Assembly: GCA_049688015.1 (NCBI GenBank)
Contig: JBAVJZ010000110.1
Location: 1 to 10,014 of the forward strand
Reading direction: 5' to 3'
Origin: CSP1-8 sp049688015
GTDB taxonomy: Bacteria > Desulfobacterota > Deferrimicrobia > Deferrimicrobiales > Deferrimicrobiaceae
DNA: 10,014 nt
The position numbers and the translations under genes were made by a program. Positions 1-5,516 of this stretch are shown in pieces. How positions within the stretch are numbered: the first letter of the stretch is position 1; the number at the start of each line of letters is the position of its first letter. Under the pieces are notes generated by a model. It had not been told where the DNA came from, ran no database searches, and was given only the letters and a program-made list of their open reading frames with translations.

Positions 1-118
1 CCCGAGTCGCCAATACCTTCGTAACCGCTGCAGTCAAGGTCGTCTTGCCGTGATCCACGTGACCGATCGTGCCAACGTTTACGTGCGGCTTCTTGCGCTC
101 GAATTTCTGCTTGGCCAT
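1..118 (-). CDS. tuf: Elongation factor Tu, N-terminal part (runs off window)
   Basis: EF-Tu is the GTPase that delivers aminoacyl-tRNA to the ribosomal A site in the cytoplasm. Only the first 39 codons are inside the window. They read MAKQKFERKKPHVNVGTIGH and continue with the G1/P-loop motif GHVDHGKT at residues 19-26, which is diagnostic of translational GTPases. The start is the ATG at 118. A GAGGAG Shine-Dalgarno-like stretch lies 10 nt upstream of it. The gene follows tRNA-Thr(GGT) by 41 nt, the same arrangement as thrT-tufB in Escherichia coli, so it is probably co-transcribed with tRNA-Gly and tRNA-Thr. The GTPase switch regions and domains 2 and 3 are outside the window, so integrity cannot be judged. 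Confidence 0.97.
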   Translation of the reverse strand, partial: MAKQKFERKKPHVNVGTIGHVDHGKTTLTAAVTKVLATR

Positions 119-159
119 GTGCGTTCCGCTCCTCGGTAATGAATTCTGACCCTTTACTG

Positions 160-235
160 TGGAGCCCACGAGCAGGATTGAACTGCTGACCTCGTCCTTA
201 CCAAGGACGCGCTCTGCCAACTGAGCTACGTGGGC
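160..235 (-). tRNA. tRNA-Thr (anticodon GGT)
   Basis: A 76-nt cloverleaf with the CCA end encoded. The acceptor stem pairs GCCCACG with CGTGGGC and is followed by TCCA. The anticodon stem CGTCC/GGACG closes the loop TTGGTAA, giving anticodon GGT (threonine ACC/ACT codons). The T arm carries the standard TTCAATC loop. It lies 9 nt after tRNA-Gly and just ahead of tuf, matching the thrT position of the classical thrU-tyrU-glyT-thrT-tufB cluster. Confidence 0.97.
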
Positions 236-244
236 GCGTTTTTC

Positions 245-320
245 TGGAGCGGGCGACGGGAATCGAACCCGCGACCAACAGCTTGGAAGGCTGTGACTCT
301 GCCAACTGAGTTACGCCCGC
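245..320 (-). tRNA. tRNA-Gly (anticodon TCC)
   Basis: A 76-nt cloverleaf with encoded CCA. The acceptor stem is GCGGGCG/CGCCCGC. The anticodon stem ACAGC/GCTGT closes the loop CTTCCAA, giving anticodon TCC (glycine GGA/GGG). The T loop is TTCGATT. It starts about 19 nt downstream of a promoter-like -10 element, so it is probably the first RNA of a transcript continuing through tRNA-Thr(GGT) into tuf. Confidence 0.97.
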
Positions 321-338
321 ATATTTCGCAATCTTACG

Positions 339-367
339 AGTTTATATGGATAATACCGTATCGTCAA
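339..367 (-). promoter_or_regulatory. Putative sigma70 promoter for tRNA-Gly/tRNA-Thr/tuf
   Basis: On the minus strand a -35 hexamer TTGACG (362-367; 5 of 6 to TTGACA) is separated by exactly 17 nt from TAAACT (339-344; 4 of 6 to TATAAT). An overlapping TATAAA (342-347) fits the -10 consensus better but leaves only a 14-nt spacer. Transcription would start near 332, about a dozen bases before tRNA-Gly. The surrounding stretch is clearly AT-rich compared with the rest of the window. This suggests that the Gly-Thr-tuf part has its own promoter besides any read-through from the upstream tRNAs. Confidence 0.55.
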
Positions 368-410
368 TAGAAAATAAGGGATTCCTTTGCTTGTTCGCCT
401 TTCTGTGTGC

Positions 411-469
411 TGCCCTCCTTTGCTCCTCCGGCAGAACGCAAAACCCAAGCCTCGGAGCTTCGGAGGGCA
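411..469. repeat. Inverted repeat closing a 43-nt loop
   Basis: TGCCCTCC at 411-418 is perfectly complementary to GGAGGGCA at 462-469. The enclosed 43 nt contains the palindrome AAGC(6 nt)GCTT at 447-460, so a two-level stem-loop can form on either strand. No U-tract follows, so it is not a standard intrinsic terminator. Confidence 0.5.
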
Positions 470-479
470 TCCTCCCTGA

Positions 480-514
480 CGCAAGGTCCCTGGTCTTCCT
501 TTTCGGACCTTGTG
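480..514. repeat. Hairpin just downstream of tRNA-Tyr
   Basis: CAAGGTCC (482-489) pairs with GGACCTTG (505-512) around a 15-nt loop. A G-U and a C-G pair extend it to about 10 bp (480-514). On the transcribed minus strand it begins about 11 nt after the tRNA-Tyr 3' end. No run of U follows, so Rho-independent termination is unlikely. An RNase processing signal or a partial terminator is possible. Confidence 0.5.
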
Positions 515-524
515 CGGAGGAGGA

Positions 525-609
525 TGGTGGAGGGGGGAGGATTCGAACCTCCGTAGGCGCTGCCAGCAGATTTACAGTCTGCCCCCTTTGGCCACTCGGG
601 TACCCCTCC
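525..609 (-). tRNA. tRNA-Tyr (anticodon GTA)
   Basis: An 85-nt class II tRNA with encoded CCA. The acceptor stem pairs GGAGGGG with CCCCTCC and ends ACCA. The anticodon stem GCAGA/TCTGC closes the loop CTGTAAA, giving anticodon GTA (tyrosine). The long variable arm expected for bacterial tRNA-Tyr is present between the anticodon and T arms. The T loop is TTCGAAT. It lies 13 nt after tRNA-Thr(TGT), the same order as thrU-tyrU. Confidence 0.97.
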
Positions 610-622
610 AGCATGGAGATCC

Positions 623-697
623 TGGAGCCGACGAGAGGAATTGAACCTCCAACCATCTGATTACAAATCAGACGCTCTACCGTTGAGCTACGTCGGC
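623..697 (-). tRNA. tRNA-Thr (anticodon TGT)
   Basis: A 75-nt cloverleaf with encoded CCA. The acceptor stem is GCCGACG/CGTCGGC followed by TCCA. The anticodon stem TCTGA/TCAGA closes the loop TTTGTAA, giving anticodon TGT (threonine ACA/ACG). It is the first RNA of the tRNA-tuf cluster and lies 93 nt after the rlmB stop codon. Confidence 0.97.
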
Positions 698-723
698 ACG
701 GCAATTCGTTACCGAAACACGAC

Positions 724-762
724 ACTTCATACCATTCTATCCCGAATGTCAACGATTTTCAG
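724..762 (-). promoter_or_regulatory. Putative promoter for tRNA-Thr/tRNA-Tyr
   Basis: Between the rlmB stop and the first tRNA, the minus strand has a perfect -35 hexamer TTGACA (747-752). Its -10 partner is ambiguous: TATGAA (726-731) with a 15-nt spacer, or the weaker TGAAGT (724-729) with 17 nt. An alternative pair is CTGAAA (757-762) with TAGAAT (734-739; 5 of 6) at 17 nt. All options place the start 20-30 nt ahead of tRNA-Thr. No terminator is visible after rlmB, so read-through from that operon is also possible. Confidence 0.5.
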
Positions 763-790
763 GAGGGGGAACGCGATGGTCCGCAGGGAT

Positions 791-1513
791 TCAAGGGGCC
801 CGGACCACGCGCGCGCAGAACGCAAGGATCCCCGAGGTGACGCCGACGTTCAGGGAGTCGATTCCGGCCTCCATGGGGATGCGCACCGTCCCGTCGCACT
901 TCTCCCGCACCAGTCTCCGTATCCCCGTGTCCTCCCCCCCCAGAACGAAACCCGTTCGCTGGGCCGGTGCGAATGTCGACACATCGGTTTCCCCGTCCAT
1001 TACGGCCGCGTAGATCCAGAATCCCGATTCCTGCAGCTCATCGACGGTACGGGCGAGGTTGGTTACCTGCACCACCGGGACGTGCGCGGCGGCCCCTGCG
1101 GAGGCCCGGAAAACCGCAGGCGTGACCGGACAGGATCGGTCCCTGGGAATCACGATGCCGGAAAATCCGAACGCCCGGGCGTTCCGGAGGACCGTCCCCA
1201 GGTTATGAGGGTCGGTGATCCCGTCCAGCAGGAAGGCCGCCGTCCGGGCGGGAAGGGAGGGCAGCCAGGACTCGAGCGCGGCATACCGGAATTCCGCAAT
1301 TTCCGCGGCAACTCCCCCCCCCTCCTTTTCCCCGGTCCGCCGGTGCCACTCCACCCGAGTACAGGTGAGACAGGGAACTCCGGCGGCATCCGCCAACGCC
1401 GCAAACGACCCGCTGACCTTCCCGGGAAGCGAGTCGGAAAGAAGAACCTTCCTCGGTTGCTGTGACCGGGAGGAAAGGACTTCCTCCACGGGGTGATGTC
1501 CGGTGATCCACAT
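791..1513 (-). CDS. rlmB: 23S rRNA (guanosine-2'-O-)-methyltransferase, RlmB/TrmH family
   Basis: A predicted SPOUT-class, SAM-dependent enzyme of 240 aa, close to E. coli RlmB, which methylates the 2'-O of G2251 in the 23S rRNA P-loop. The N-terminal substrate-binding domain opens with ITGHHPVEEVL. The catalytic domain begins near residue 90 and has the three SpoU motifs: NLGTVLRNA (104-112, with the conserved Arg110), LGGEDTGIRRLV (191-202) and SLNVGVTSGI (220-229). The family-typical stretches LDGITDPHNLG (96-106) and QVTNLART (149-156) are also present. The start is the ATG at 1513, with GGAGGGG about 8 nt upstream, 4 nt after the pyrF stop. It is therefore the last gene of the ispG-proS-pyrF-rlmB operon and sits directly ahead of the tRNA-tuf cluster. 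Motif 2 has Asp-Thr where E. coli has Gly-Glu, and motif 3 has Gly where E. coli has Ser. The G2251 target is inferred from similarity, since sister enzymes modify tRNA. The gene contains G8 and G9 homopolymers. Confidence 0.9.
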   Translation of the reverse strand: MWITGHHPVEEVLSSRSQQPRKVLLSDSLPGKVSGSFAALADAAGVPCLTCTRVEWHRRTGEKEGGGVAAEIAEFRYAALESWLPSLPARTAAFLLDGITDPHNLGTVLRNARAFGFSGIVIPRDRSCPVTPAVFRASAGAAAHVPVVQVTNLARTVDELQESGFWIYAAVMDGETDVSTFAPAQRTGFVLGGEDTGIRRLVREKCDGTVRIPMEAGIDSLNVGVTSGILAFCARVVRAP

Positions 1514-1517
1514 CCCC

Positions 1518-2231
1518 CTATCCCCTCCGCGAGCCGGCTTCTCTTCCTTTTCTCATATCGGCTGCGAACCGTCTTGCCGCTAGGACCGGATCGTCCGCTT
1601 TCGTGATCGGCCTTCCCACCACGAGATAGTCCGCCCCGTTTCGCATCGCTTCGTAGGGGGTCATTACCCGTTTCTGGTCCTGGGCCGCGTCCCCGGGCAA
1701 GCGGACTCCCGGGGCGACGAGGATGGCCGAACTCCCGACGAGTCCCCGGACGGCGGACACCTCCTTTGCGGAACAGACGAACCCGCCGATCCCTTCCCGC
1801 ATCGCCATCCCCGTAAGGCGGAGCACCATGTCGGCCGGGGACGACGAAACCCCGATCTCGGAAAGGTCGGCGTCATCGAGACTGGTGAGGACGGTTACGG
1901 CGAGAATCGTCGTCTCCGTTCCCCGGGCGGCCTCCGCCGCGCTGGCAAGCATCTGCCTTCCCCCGGATGCGTGCACCGTGGCGAACCGCACCCCCAGGGC
2001 CGCGGCGGAGCGAACGGCGCCGGCGACCGTGTTCGGGATGTCGTGAAACTTCAGGTCCAGGAAAACCTCCGCGCCCGCGTTGCGGATCCTGTGCACGAAG
2101 TCGCCCCCCCCCCGGGGGAAGAGTTCCATCCCCACCTTGAACATCCCCACCTCTCCCGCCAGGGCCTTGACGACAGAAAACGCGGATTCCGGGGAATCGG
2201 TGTCCAGTGCCACGATGATCCGTTCCTTCAC
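1518..2231 (-). CDS. pyrF: Orotidine 5'-phosphate decarboxylase
   Basis: Catalyses OMP to UMP plus CO2, the last step of de novo pyrimidine synthesis, in the cytoplasm. Length is 237 aa, normal for the bacterial family. Landmarks: VALD at 7-10 (Asp10), FKVG at 31-34 (Lys32), the catalytic block DLKFHDIPNT at 59-68 (Asp59, Lys61, Asp64), APGVR at 173-177, and the phosphate-binding VVGRPIT at 204-210. I chose the GTG at 2231 rather than the upstream ATG at 2270. GTG gives the normal N-terminus (KERIIVALD), has AAGGAG 8 nt upstream, and overlaps the proS stop as GTGA, which favours translational coupling. A run of ten G in the coding strand (2104-2113) encodes part of PRGGGD at 39-44; the frame is intact here but slippage-prone. 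rlmB follows after 4 nt. Confidence 0.95.
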   Translation of the reverse strand: MKERIIVALDTDSPESAFSVVKALAGEVGMFKVGMELFPRGGGDFVHRIRNAGAEVFLDLKFHDIPNTVAGAVRSAAALGVRFATVHASGGRQMLASAAEAARGTETTILAVTVLTSLDDADLSEIGVSSSPADMVLRLTGMAMREGIGGFVCSAKEVSAVRGLVGSSAILVAPGVRLPGDAAQDQKRVMTPYEAMRNGADYLVVGRPITKADDPVLAARRFAADMRKGREAGSRRG

Positions 2232-3958
2232 GGGATGCACTCCTTCCTTTTTTCCTCCACGACGGCGCATACCCGGCGGGTGATCCCGGCAAGCGGGATC
2301 CGTTCGGTTTCTCCCGAATTCCTGTCCCGTATTTCCGCGAAACCCGCCTCGTAGTTCTTCTCCCCGAACGTCACGCGCACCGGAATGCCGGCCAGGTCGG
2401 CATCCTTGAACTTGATCCCCGGCCTCTCCTCCCGGTCGTCGAACAGCACCTCGATCCCTTCACCGGAAAGCTCCTCCGCCGCCCGTTCCGCCTCGTTTCG
2501 CAGCCCGGCGTTCTTCATGTTCACGGGCAGCACACACACCTCGAACGGTGCGATCGATATCGGCCAACGGATCCCGTCCTGGTCGTGGTGCTGCTCGATG
2601 GCGGCGGCTGCGGTCCTCCCGACCCCGATGCCATAGCACCCCATCACGATCAGCTGCTCTTTCCCTCCGGCGTCCAGATAGGTCGCCGATAACGACTTGC
2701 TGTATTTCGTTCCCAGCCGGAACACATGGCCCACCTCGATTCCCCGCGAGATGCGCAGGGATCCCGGGCAACGGGGGCAACGGTCCCCTTCCCCGACGAG
2801 TCGTATGTCGGCGTAGGCTTCGGGACGAAAATCCCGTCCGGGGACGACATCGACCAGGTGGGCGTCACGTTCGTTGGCCCCCGTCGCCCCTGAGGCGATC
2901 CGCCTGACCGAGTGGTCCGCCAGCAGCCGCACGCGCAACCCGACCGGCCCCGCGTAACCCGATGGGGCCCCGGTCAATTCGCGCACACGCTCTTCGCCGG
3001 CAAGTTTTACCCACTCGACGCCGAGAAAATTCCTCACCTTGACCTCGTTTACTTCGTGGTTTCCCGAAAGAACGACTGCGACGTCCCCCTTTTCCGTCTC
3101 GAACAGGAGAGTCTTGATCAGGAGCCCCGGGTCGATGCCCAGAAACGCGGACACCTCCCCGATGGTCCTTTTCCCGGGCGTGGGCACCTTTCGGGGGGAT
3201 CCCGTTTCGGGGGCTGGGGGGAAATCGGTTTCTCCCGGGGTACATTCCGCCATTTCCACGTTGGCGGAATATTCGCAGCGGTCGCAGGAGACGATCGCGT
3301 CCTCTCCCGACTCCGCGACCACCATGAACTCGTGGGAACTGCTCCCCCCGATCGCCCCGGTGTCCGCCTCGACGGCCCGGAAGTCGAGCCCCATCCTCCG
3401 GAAGATCCGGCAGTAGGCCTCGTACATCTTCCGGTATGTCCCGGCGGCCGCCTCCTCGTCCGTATCGAACGAGTAGGCGTCCTTCATGAAGAACTCCCTT
3501 CCGCGCATGAGCCCGAACCTCGGTCGGATCTCGTCGCGGAACTTGTCCTGGATCTGGTAGAGGTTCAAGGGGAGCTGACGGTACGAGTGGACCTCCCGCC
3601 GGACCAGATCGGTGATCACCTCCTCGTGCGTCGGACCAAGGCAGAACTCCCGGTCGGCCCGGTCGCGGAATCGGAGCAGTTCTTTCCCGTACGCGTCCCA
3701 GCGGCCGCTCTCTTTCCAGAGCTCCGCCGGAATGACGGCGGGCATCAGCACTTCCTGCGCACCCGCGCGGTCCATCTCCTCCCGGATGATCGTCTCGACC
3801 TTGCGCAGAACCCGCAACCCCGCAGGGAGATAGTTGTAGATTCCCGACGCCACCTTGCGGATGAGACCCGCGCGGAGCATCAGCCGGTGGCTTGCCACCT
3901 CCGCATCGGAGGGGATCTCCTTCGTCGTAGGCATGAGATATCCCGAGTACCGGATCAA
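2228..3958 (-). CDS. proS: Prolyl-tRNA synthetase, bacterial type with editing domain
   Basis: Class II synthetase that charges tRNA-Pro and can clear misacylated Ala-tRNA-Pro. Length is 576 aa from the TTG start, close to the 572 aa of E. coli ProRS. Motif 1 lies around 60-78, the GPTHEE loop at 108-113, motif 2 around 140-164 (FRDEIRPRFGLMRGREF) and motif 3 at 441-456 (CYGIGVGRTAAAAIEQ). The inserted YbaK-like editing domain spans about 225-407, including LLIKTLLFE with a conserved Lys282. The anticodon-binding domain follows (VLFDDREERPG, 504-514). CxxC pairs at 225/228 and 394/397 flank the insertion and could bind zinc; E. coli lacks them. The TTG at 3958 is chosen because AGGAGG lies 5 nt upstream, it restores the family N-terminus (IRYSGYLMP), and it overlaps the ispG stop as TTGA. 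The ATG 8 codons later (3934) is an alternative. The frame's extension up to 4294 is shadow sequence of ispG. Confidence 0.96.
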   Translation of the reverse strand: MIRYSGYLMPTTKEIPSDAEVASHRLMLRAGLIRKVASGIYNYLPAGLRVLRKVETIIREEMDRAGAQEVLMPAVIPAELWKESGRWDAYGKELLRFRDRADREFCLGPTHEEVITDLVRREVHSYRQLPLNLYQIQDKFRDEIRPRFGLMRGREFFMKDAYSFDTDEEAAAGTYRKMYEAYCRIFRRMGLDFRAVEADTGAIGGSSSHEFMVVAESGEDAIVSCDRCEYSANVEMAECTPGETDFPPAPETGSPRKVPTPGKRTIGEVSAFLGIDPGLLIKTLLFETEKGDVAVVLSGNHEVNEVKVRNFLGVEWVKLAGEERVRELTGAPSGYAGPVGLRVRLLADHSVRRIASGATGANERDAHLVDVVPGRDFRPEAYADIRLVGEGDRCPRCPGSLRISRGIEVGHVFRLGTKYSKSLSATYLDAGGKEQLIVMGCYGIGVGRTAAAAIEQHHDQDGIRWPISIAPFEVCVLPVNMKNAGLRNEAERAAEELSGEGIEVLFDDREERPGIKFKDADLAGIPVRVTFGEKNYEAGFAEIRDRNSGETERIPLAGITRRVCAVVEEKRKECIP

Positions 3959-5031
3959 CGTTTCCTCCTGGTGTCCCCCGACAGGCGCATGGCATGCCGC
4001 ACGACCTCGGCGACGATATCTTTCTCCTTCACCTTCCCGATGATCTCCCCCCGTACGAAGATGAGGCCCTCCCCCCGTCCCCCGGCCACCCCGACATCGG
4101 CCTCCCTCGCCTCCCCCGGGCCGTTCACGGCGCACCCCATGACCGCTACCGTCAGCGGCGTCGTCACCCGGGCGAGGCGCCTCTCCACTTCCGATGCAAT
4201 CCCCGTTACGTCGATCGAGACCCTCCCGCACGTCGGGCAGGAGAGAAACTCCGGGCCCCGCTTCCGTATTCCGAGAGTTTTGAGGATCTGCCACCCGACG
4301 CGCACTTCCTCCTCGGGAGGTCCGGTGATGGATACCCGCAGGGTGTCCCCGATCCCTTCCGCGAGGAGGATCCCAAGCCCGACGGCCGATCGGACCGTGC
4401 CCGAAAAAGGAGTGCCCGCCTCGGTCACGCCGATGTGGAGGGGGTAATCAAACTTCTTTGCGAAGAGCCGGTACGCCTCGACCGTTGAGGGAACGTCCGA
4501 CGCCTTGAGGGAGAACTTCGCCTGTGTGAAGCGGGCCTTTTCGCATAGGCGTACGGCTCGTGCGGCGCTCTCGAACATCGCCCGCGGGGTAGGCCCGCCG
4601 TGCCTGTCCAGAATGTCCTTTTCGAGCGAGCCCGCGTTTACGCCGATGCGGACGGGGATCCGGCGTCCCCGGGCCACAGCCAGCACCTCGAGGGTCCTCG
4701 CCTCGCCCCCGATGTTCCCCGGGTTGATCCGCAGCCCGTCCGCCCCGGCCTCCGCGCACGCGATGGCGATCCGGTGCCGGAAATGCACATCGGCAATCAC
4801 AGGGATCGGAGAGACGGATTTGATACGTCGGAACGCACGCGCGGCAGGCTCGTCCGGTACCGCCACCCGGACGATTTCGCAACCCTCTCGCGCAAGGGAG
4901 CGGATCTGCGCCACCGTGGCGCGCACGTTCCCCGTGTCCGTTTTCGTCATGCTCTGCACGGAGACGGGTGAGCCGCCTCCCACGAACACGGTTCCCACCC
5001 GTATCCGCCGCGTTTTCCTGCCCGGTTTCAT
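3955..5031 (-). CDS. ispG: 4-hydroxy-3-methylbut-2-en-1-yl diphosphate synthase (GcpE)
   Basis: Reduces methylerythritol cyclodiphosphate to HMBPP in the MEP isoprenoid pathway, using a [4Fe-4S] cluster and electrons from a flavodoxin or ferredoxin. The 358-aa length fits the bacterial two-domain form. The N-terminal TIM-barrel domain carries VQSMTKTDT (25-33), DVHF (81-84), LRINPGNIG (100-108) and RIGVNAGSLEKD (128-139). The C-terminal cluster domain supplies Cys265 and Cys268 (CPTCGR) and Cys300 (GCAVNGPGE), with Glu307 completing the ligand set known for this family. The ATG at 5031 gives the usual short N-terminus but has no recognisable Shine-Dalgarno. A promoter-like -10 lies only 10 nt upstream, so the mRNA may be almost leaderless. 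It is the first gene of the ispG-proS-pyrF-rlmB operon and overlaps proS by 4 nt. Confidence 0.96.
   Translation of the reverse strand: MKPGRKTRRIRVGTVFVGGGSPVSVQSMTKTDTGNVRATVAQIRSLAREGCEIVRVAVPDEPAARAFRRIKSVSPIPVIADVHFRHRIAIACAEAGADGLRINPGNIGGEARTLEVLAVARGRRIPVRIGVNAGSLEKDILDRHGGPTPRAMFESAARAVRLCEKARFTQAKFSLKASDVPSTVEAYRLFAKKFDYPLHIGVTEAGTPFSGTVRSAVGLGILLAEGIGDTLRVSITGPPEEEVRVGWQILKTLGIRKRGPEFLSCPTCGRVSIDVTGIASEVERRLARVTTPLTVAVMGCAVNGPGEAREADVGVAGGRGEGLIFVRGEIIGKVKEKDIVAEVVRHAMRLSGDTRRKR
3956..3970 (-). promoter_or_regulatory. Shine-Dalgarno that fixes the TTG start of proS
   Basis: On the minus strand CAGGAGG (3964-3970) is followed by 5 nt and then TTG (3958-3956). The TTG shares two bases with the ispG TGA stop (3957-3955), forming TTGA. 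This is the strongest Shine-Dalgarno in the operon and sits inside the last ispG codons, so ribosomes ending ispG could re-initiate directly on proS. Confidence 0.7.
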
Positions 5032-5041
5032 CGTGCGGATT

Positions 5042-5071
5042 ACTATAGTCTAAGGAGCGAGACAGTGGCAA
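5042..5071 (-). promoter_or_regulatory. Putative sigma70 promoter of the ispG-proS-pyrF-rlmB operon
   Basis: Minus strand: TTGCCA (5066-5071; 5 of 6 to TTGACA), 18-nt spacer, TATAGT (5042-5047; 5 of 6 to TATAAT). The -10 ends 10 nt before the ispG ATG, so transcription would begin about 3-5 nt ahead of the start codon. It is the only good promoter match in the 85-nt gap between the 109-aa gene and ispG. Confidence 0.6.
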
Positions 5072-5116
5072 GAAACCCCGATCGCTACCCGAAAGATCCC
5101 TGATGCGTACCGTTCC

Positions 5117-5446
5117 TTACTGCAATACGGGTCCGTAATTCCTGATGGAGACGACCTTCCCGTCCCGGAGGGACAACCACACCATATCCCCCTGTCCGAT
5201 ACCCGCCTTTTTCCCGTGATTTCGGGAATCCTTCGTGATCACGGGTACGCCGGCAACATCATACTGCTTACCGTCCATAATGATGTATTTCCCCGACACG
5301 CCGTTGACTATGCCGTTGATCACCCGGAGGTCACCGGAGATCGCCGGGCCGGCAAGTCCCAGGGAGATCGCAAACAGGAACACCATCACGCCTGCGATCA
5401 TCCCTCCGTACCAATGACGCTTTTCACCAGCATGGTATATTTTCAT
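5117..5446 (-). CDS. Small secreted protein of unknown function, possibly PilY2-like
   Basis: 109 aa. A basic N-terminus (MKIYHAGEKRHWYGG) precedes a hydrophobic segment at about 16-33, consistent with a signal peptide cleaved near AISG (35-38) or an N-terminal anchor. The mature part of about 70 residues looks all-beta: short alternating strands around GIVNGVSGKYIIMDGKQYDV (45-64), then a basic turn (KDSRNHGKK) and GDMVWLSLRDGKVVSIRNYG. No catalytic motif or cysteine is visible. The start ATG has GGGGGATG just upstream. The gene lies 70 nt after the lipoprotein stop on the same strand, as the last gene of the pilY1 block. Position and size recall PilY2, the small secreted protein beside pilY1 in Pseudomonas aeruginosa. 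I cannot show homology, so the role is inference. Confidence 0.75.
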   Translation of the reverse strand: MKIYHAGEKRHWYGGMIAGVMVFLFAISLGLAGPAISGDLRVINGIVNGVSGKYIIMDGKQYDVAGVPVITKDSRNHGKKAGIGQGDMVWLSLRDGKVVSIRNYGPVLQ

Positions 5447-5516
5447 ATCATCCCCCTGTCCTTGTGAGGAGTCTCAATCTCCGCAACCGGGAAGAACGAC
5501 GGCAAGCATCCCTGTT

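Larger units (their letters stand above)
321..524. other. 204-nt non-coding spacer between tRNA-Tyr and tRNA-Gly
   Basis: In most clusters of this type the tRNAs are only a few bases apart, so this gap is long. It holds no credible gene: reading frames across it run through the flanking tRNAs. The part next to tRNA-Gly (about 321-380) is AT-rich and contains the putative promoter. The part next to tRNA-Tyr (about 405-520) is GC-rich and full of inverted repeats: an 8-bp pair at 411-418/462-469, a smaller palindrome at 447-460 (AAGC...GCTT) and a hairpin at 480-514. It could be a processing or attenuation region, or a dispersed repeat. The sequence alone does not decide. Confidence 0.6.

Noticed and set aside
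480..514. Intrinsic terminator after tRNA-Tyr
   Set aside because: The hairpin is real, but no T-tract follows on either strand, so I list it only as an inverted repeat.
342..752. Minus-strand reading frame of 136 codons running through tRNA-Thr, tRNA-Tyr and the spacer
   Set aside because: Most of it is translated tRNA sequence, a well-known source of spurious proteins. The tRNAs are certain, so this is not a gene.
3959..4294. N-terminal extension of proS to an upstream ATG
   Set aside because: The extra residues are out-of-frame ispG sequence, Gly/Arg-rich and unlike any ProRS. The TTG at 3958 has a strong ribosome binding site and gives the standard family start.
2912..4447. Long plus-strand reading frame (511 codons) opposite proS and ispG
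   Set aside because: It lies antisense to two unmistakable enzymes. Its translation is rich in Arg/Pro/His low-complexity sequence typical of a high-GC shadow frame, and no recognisable domain appears.
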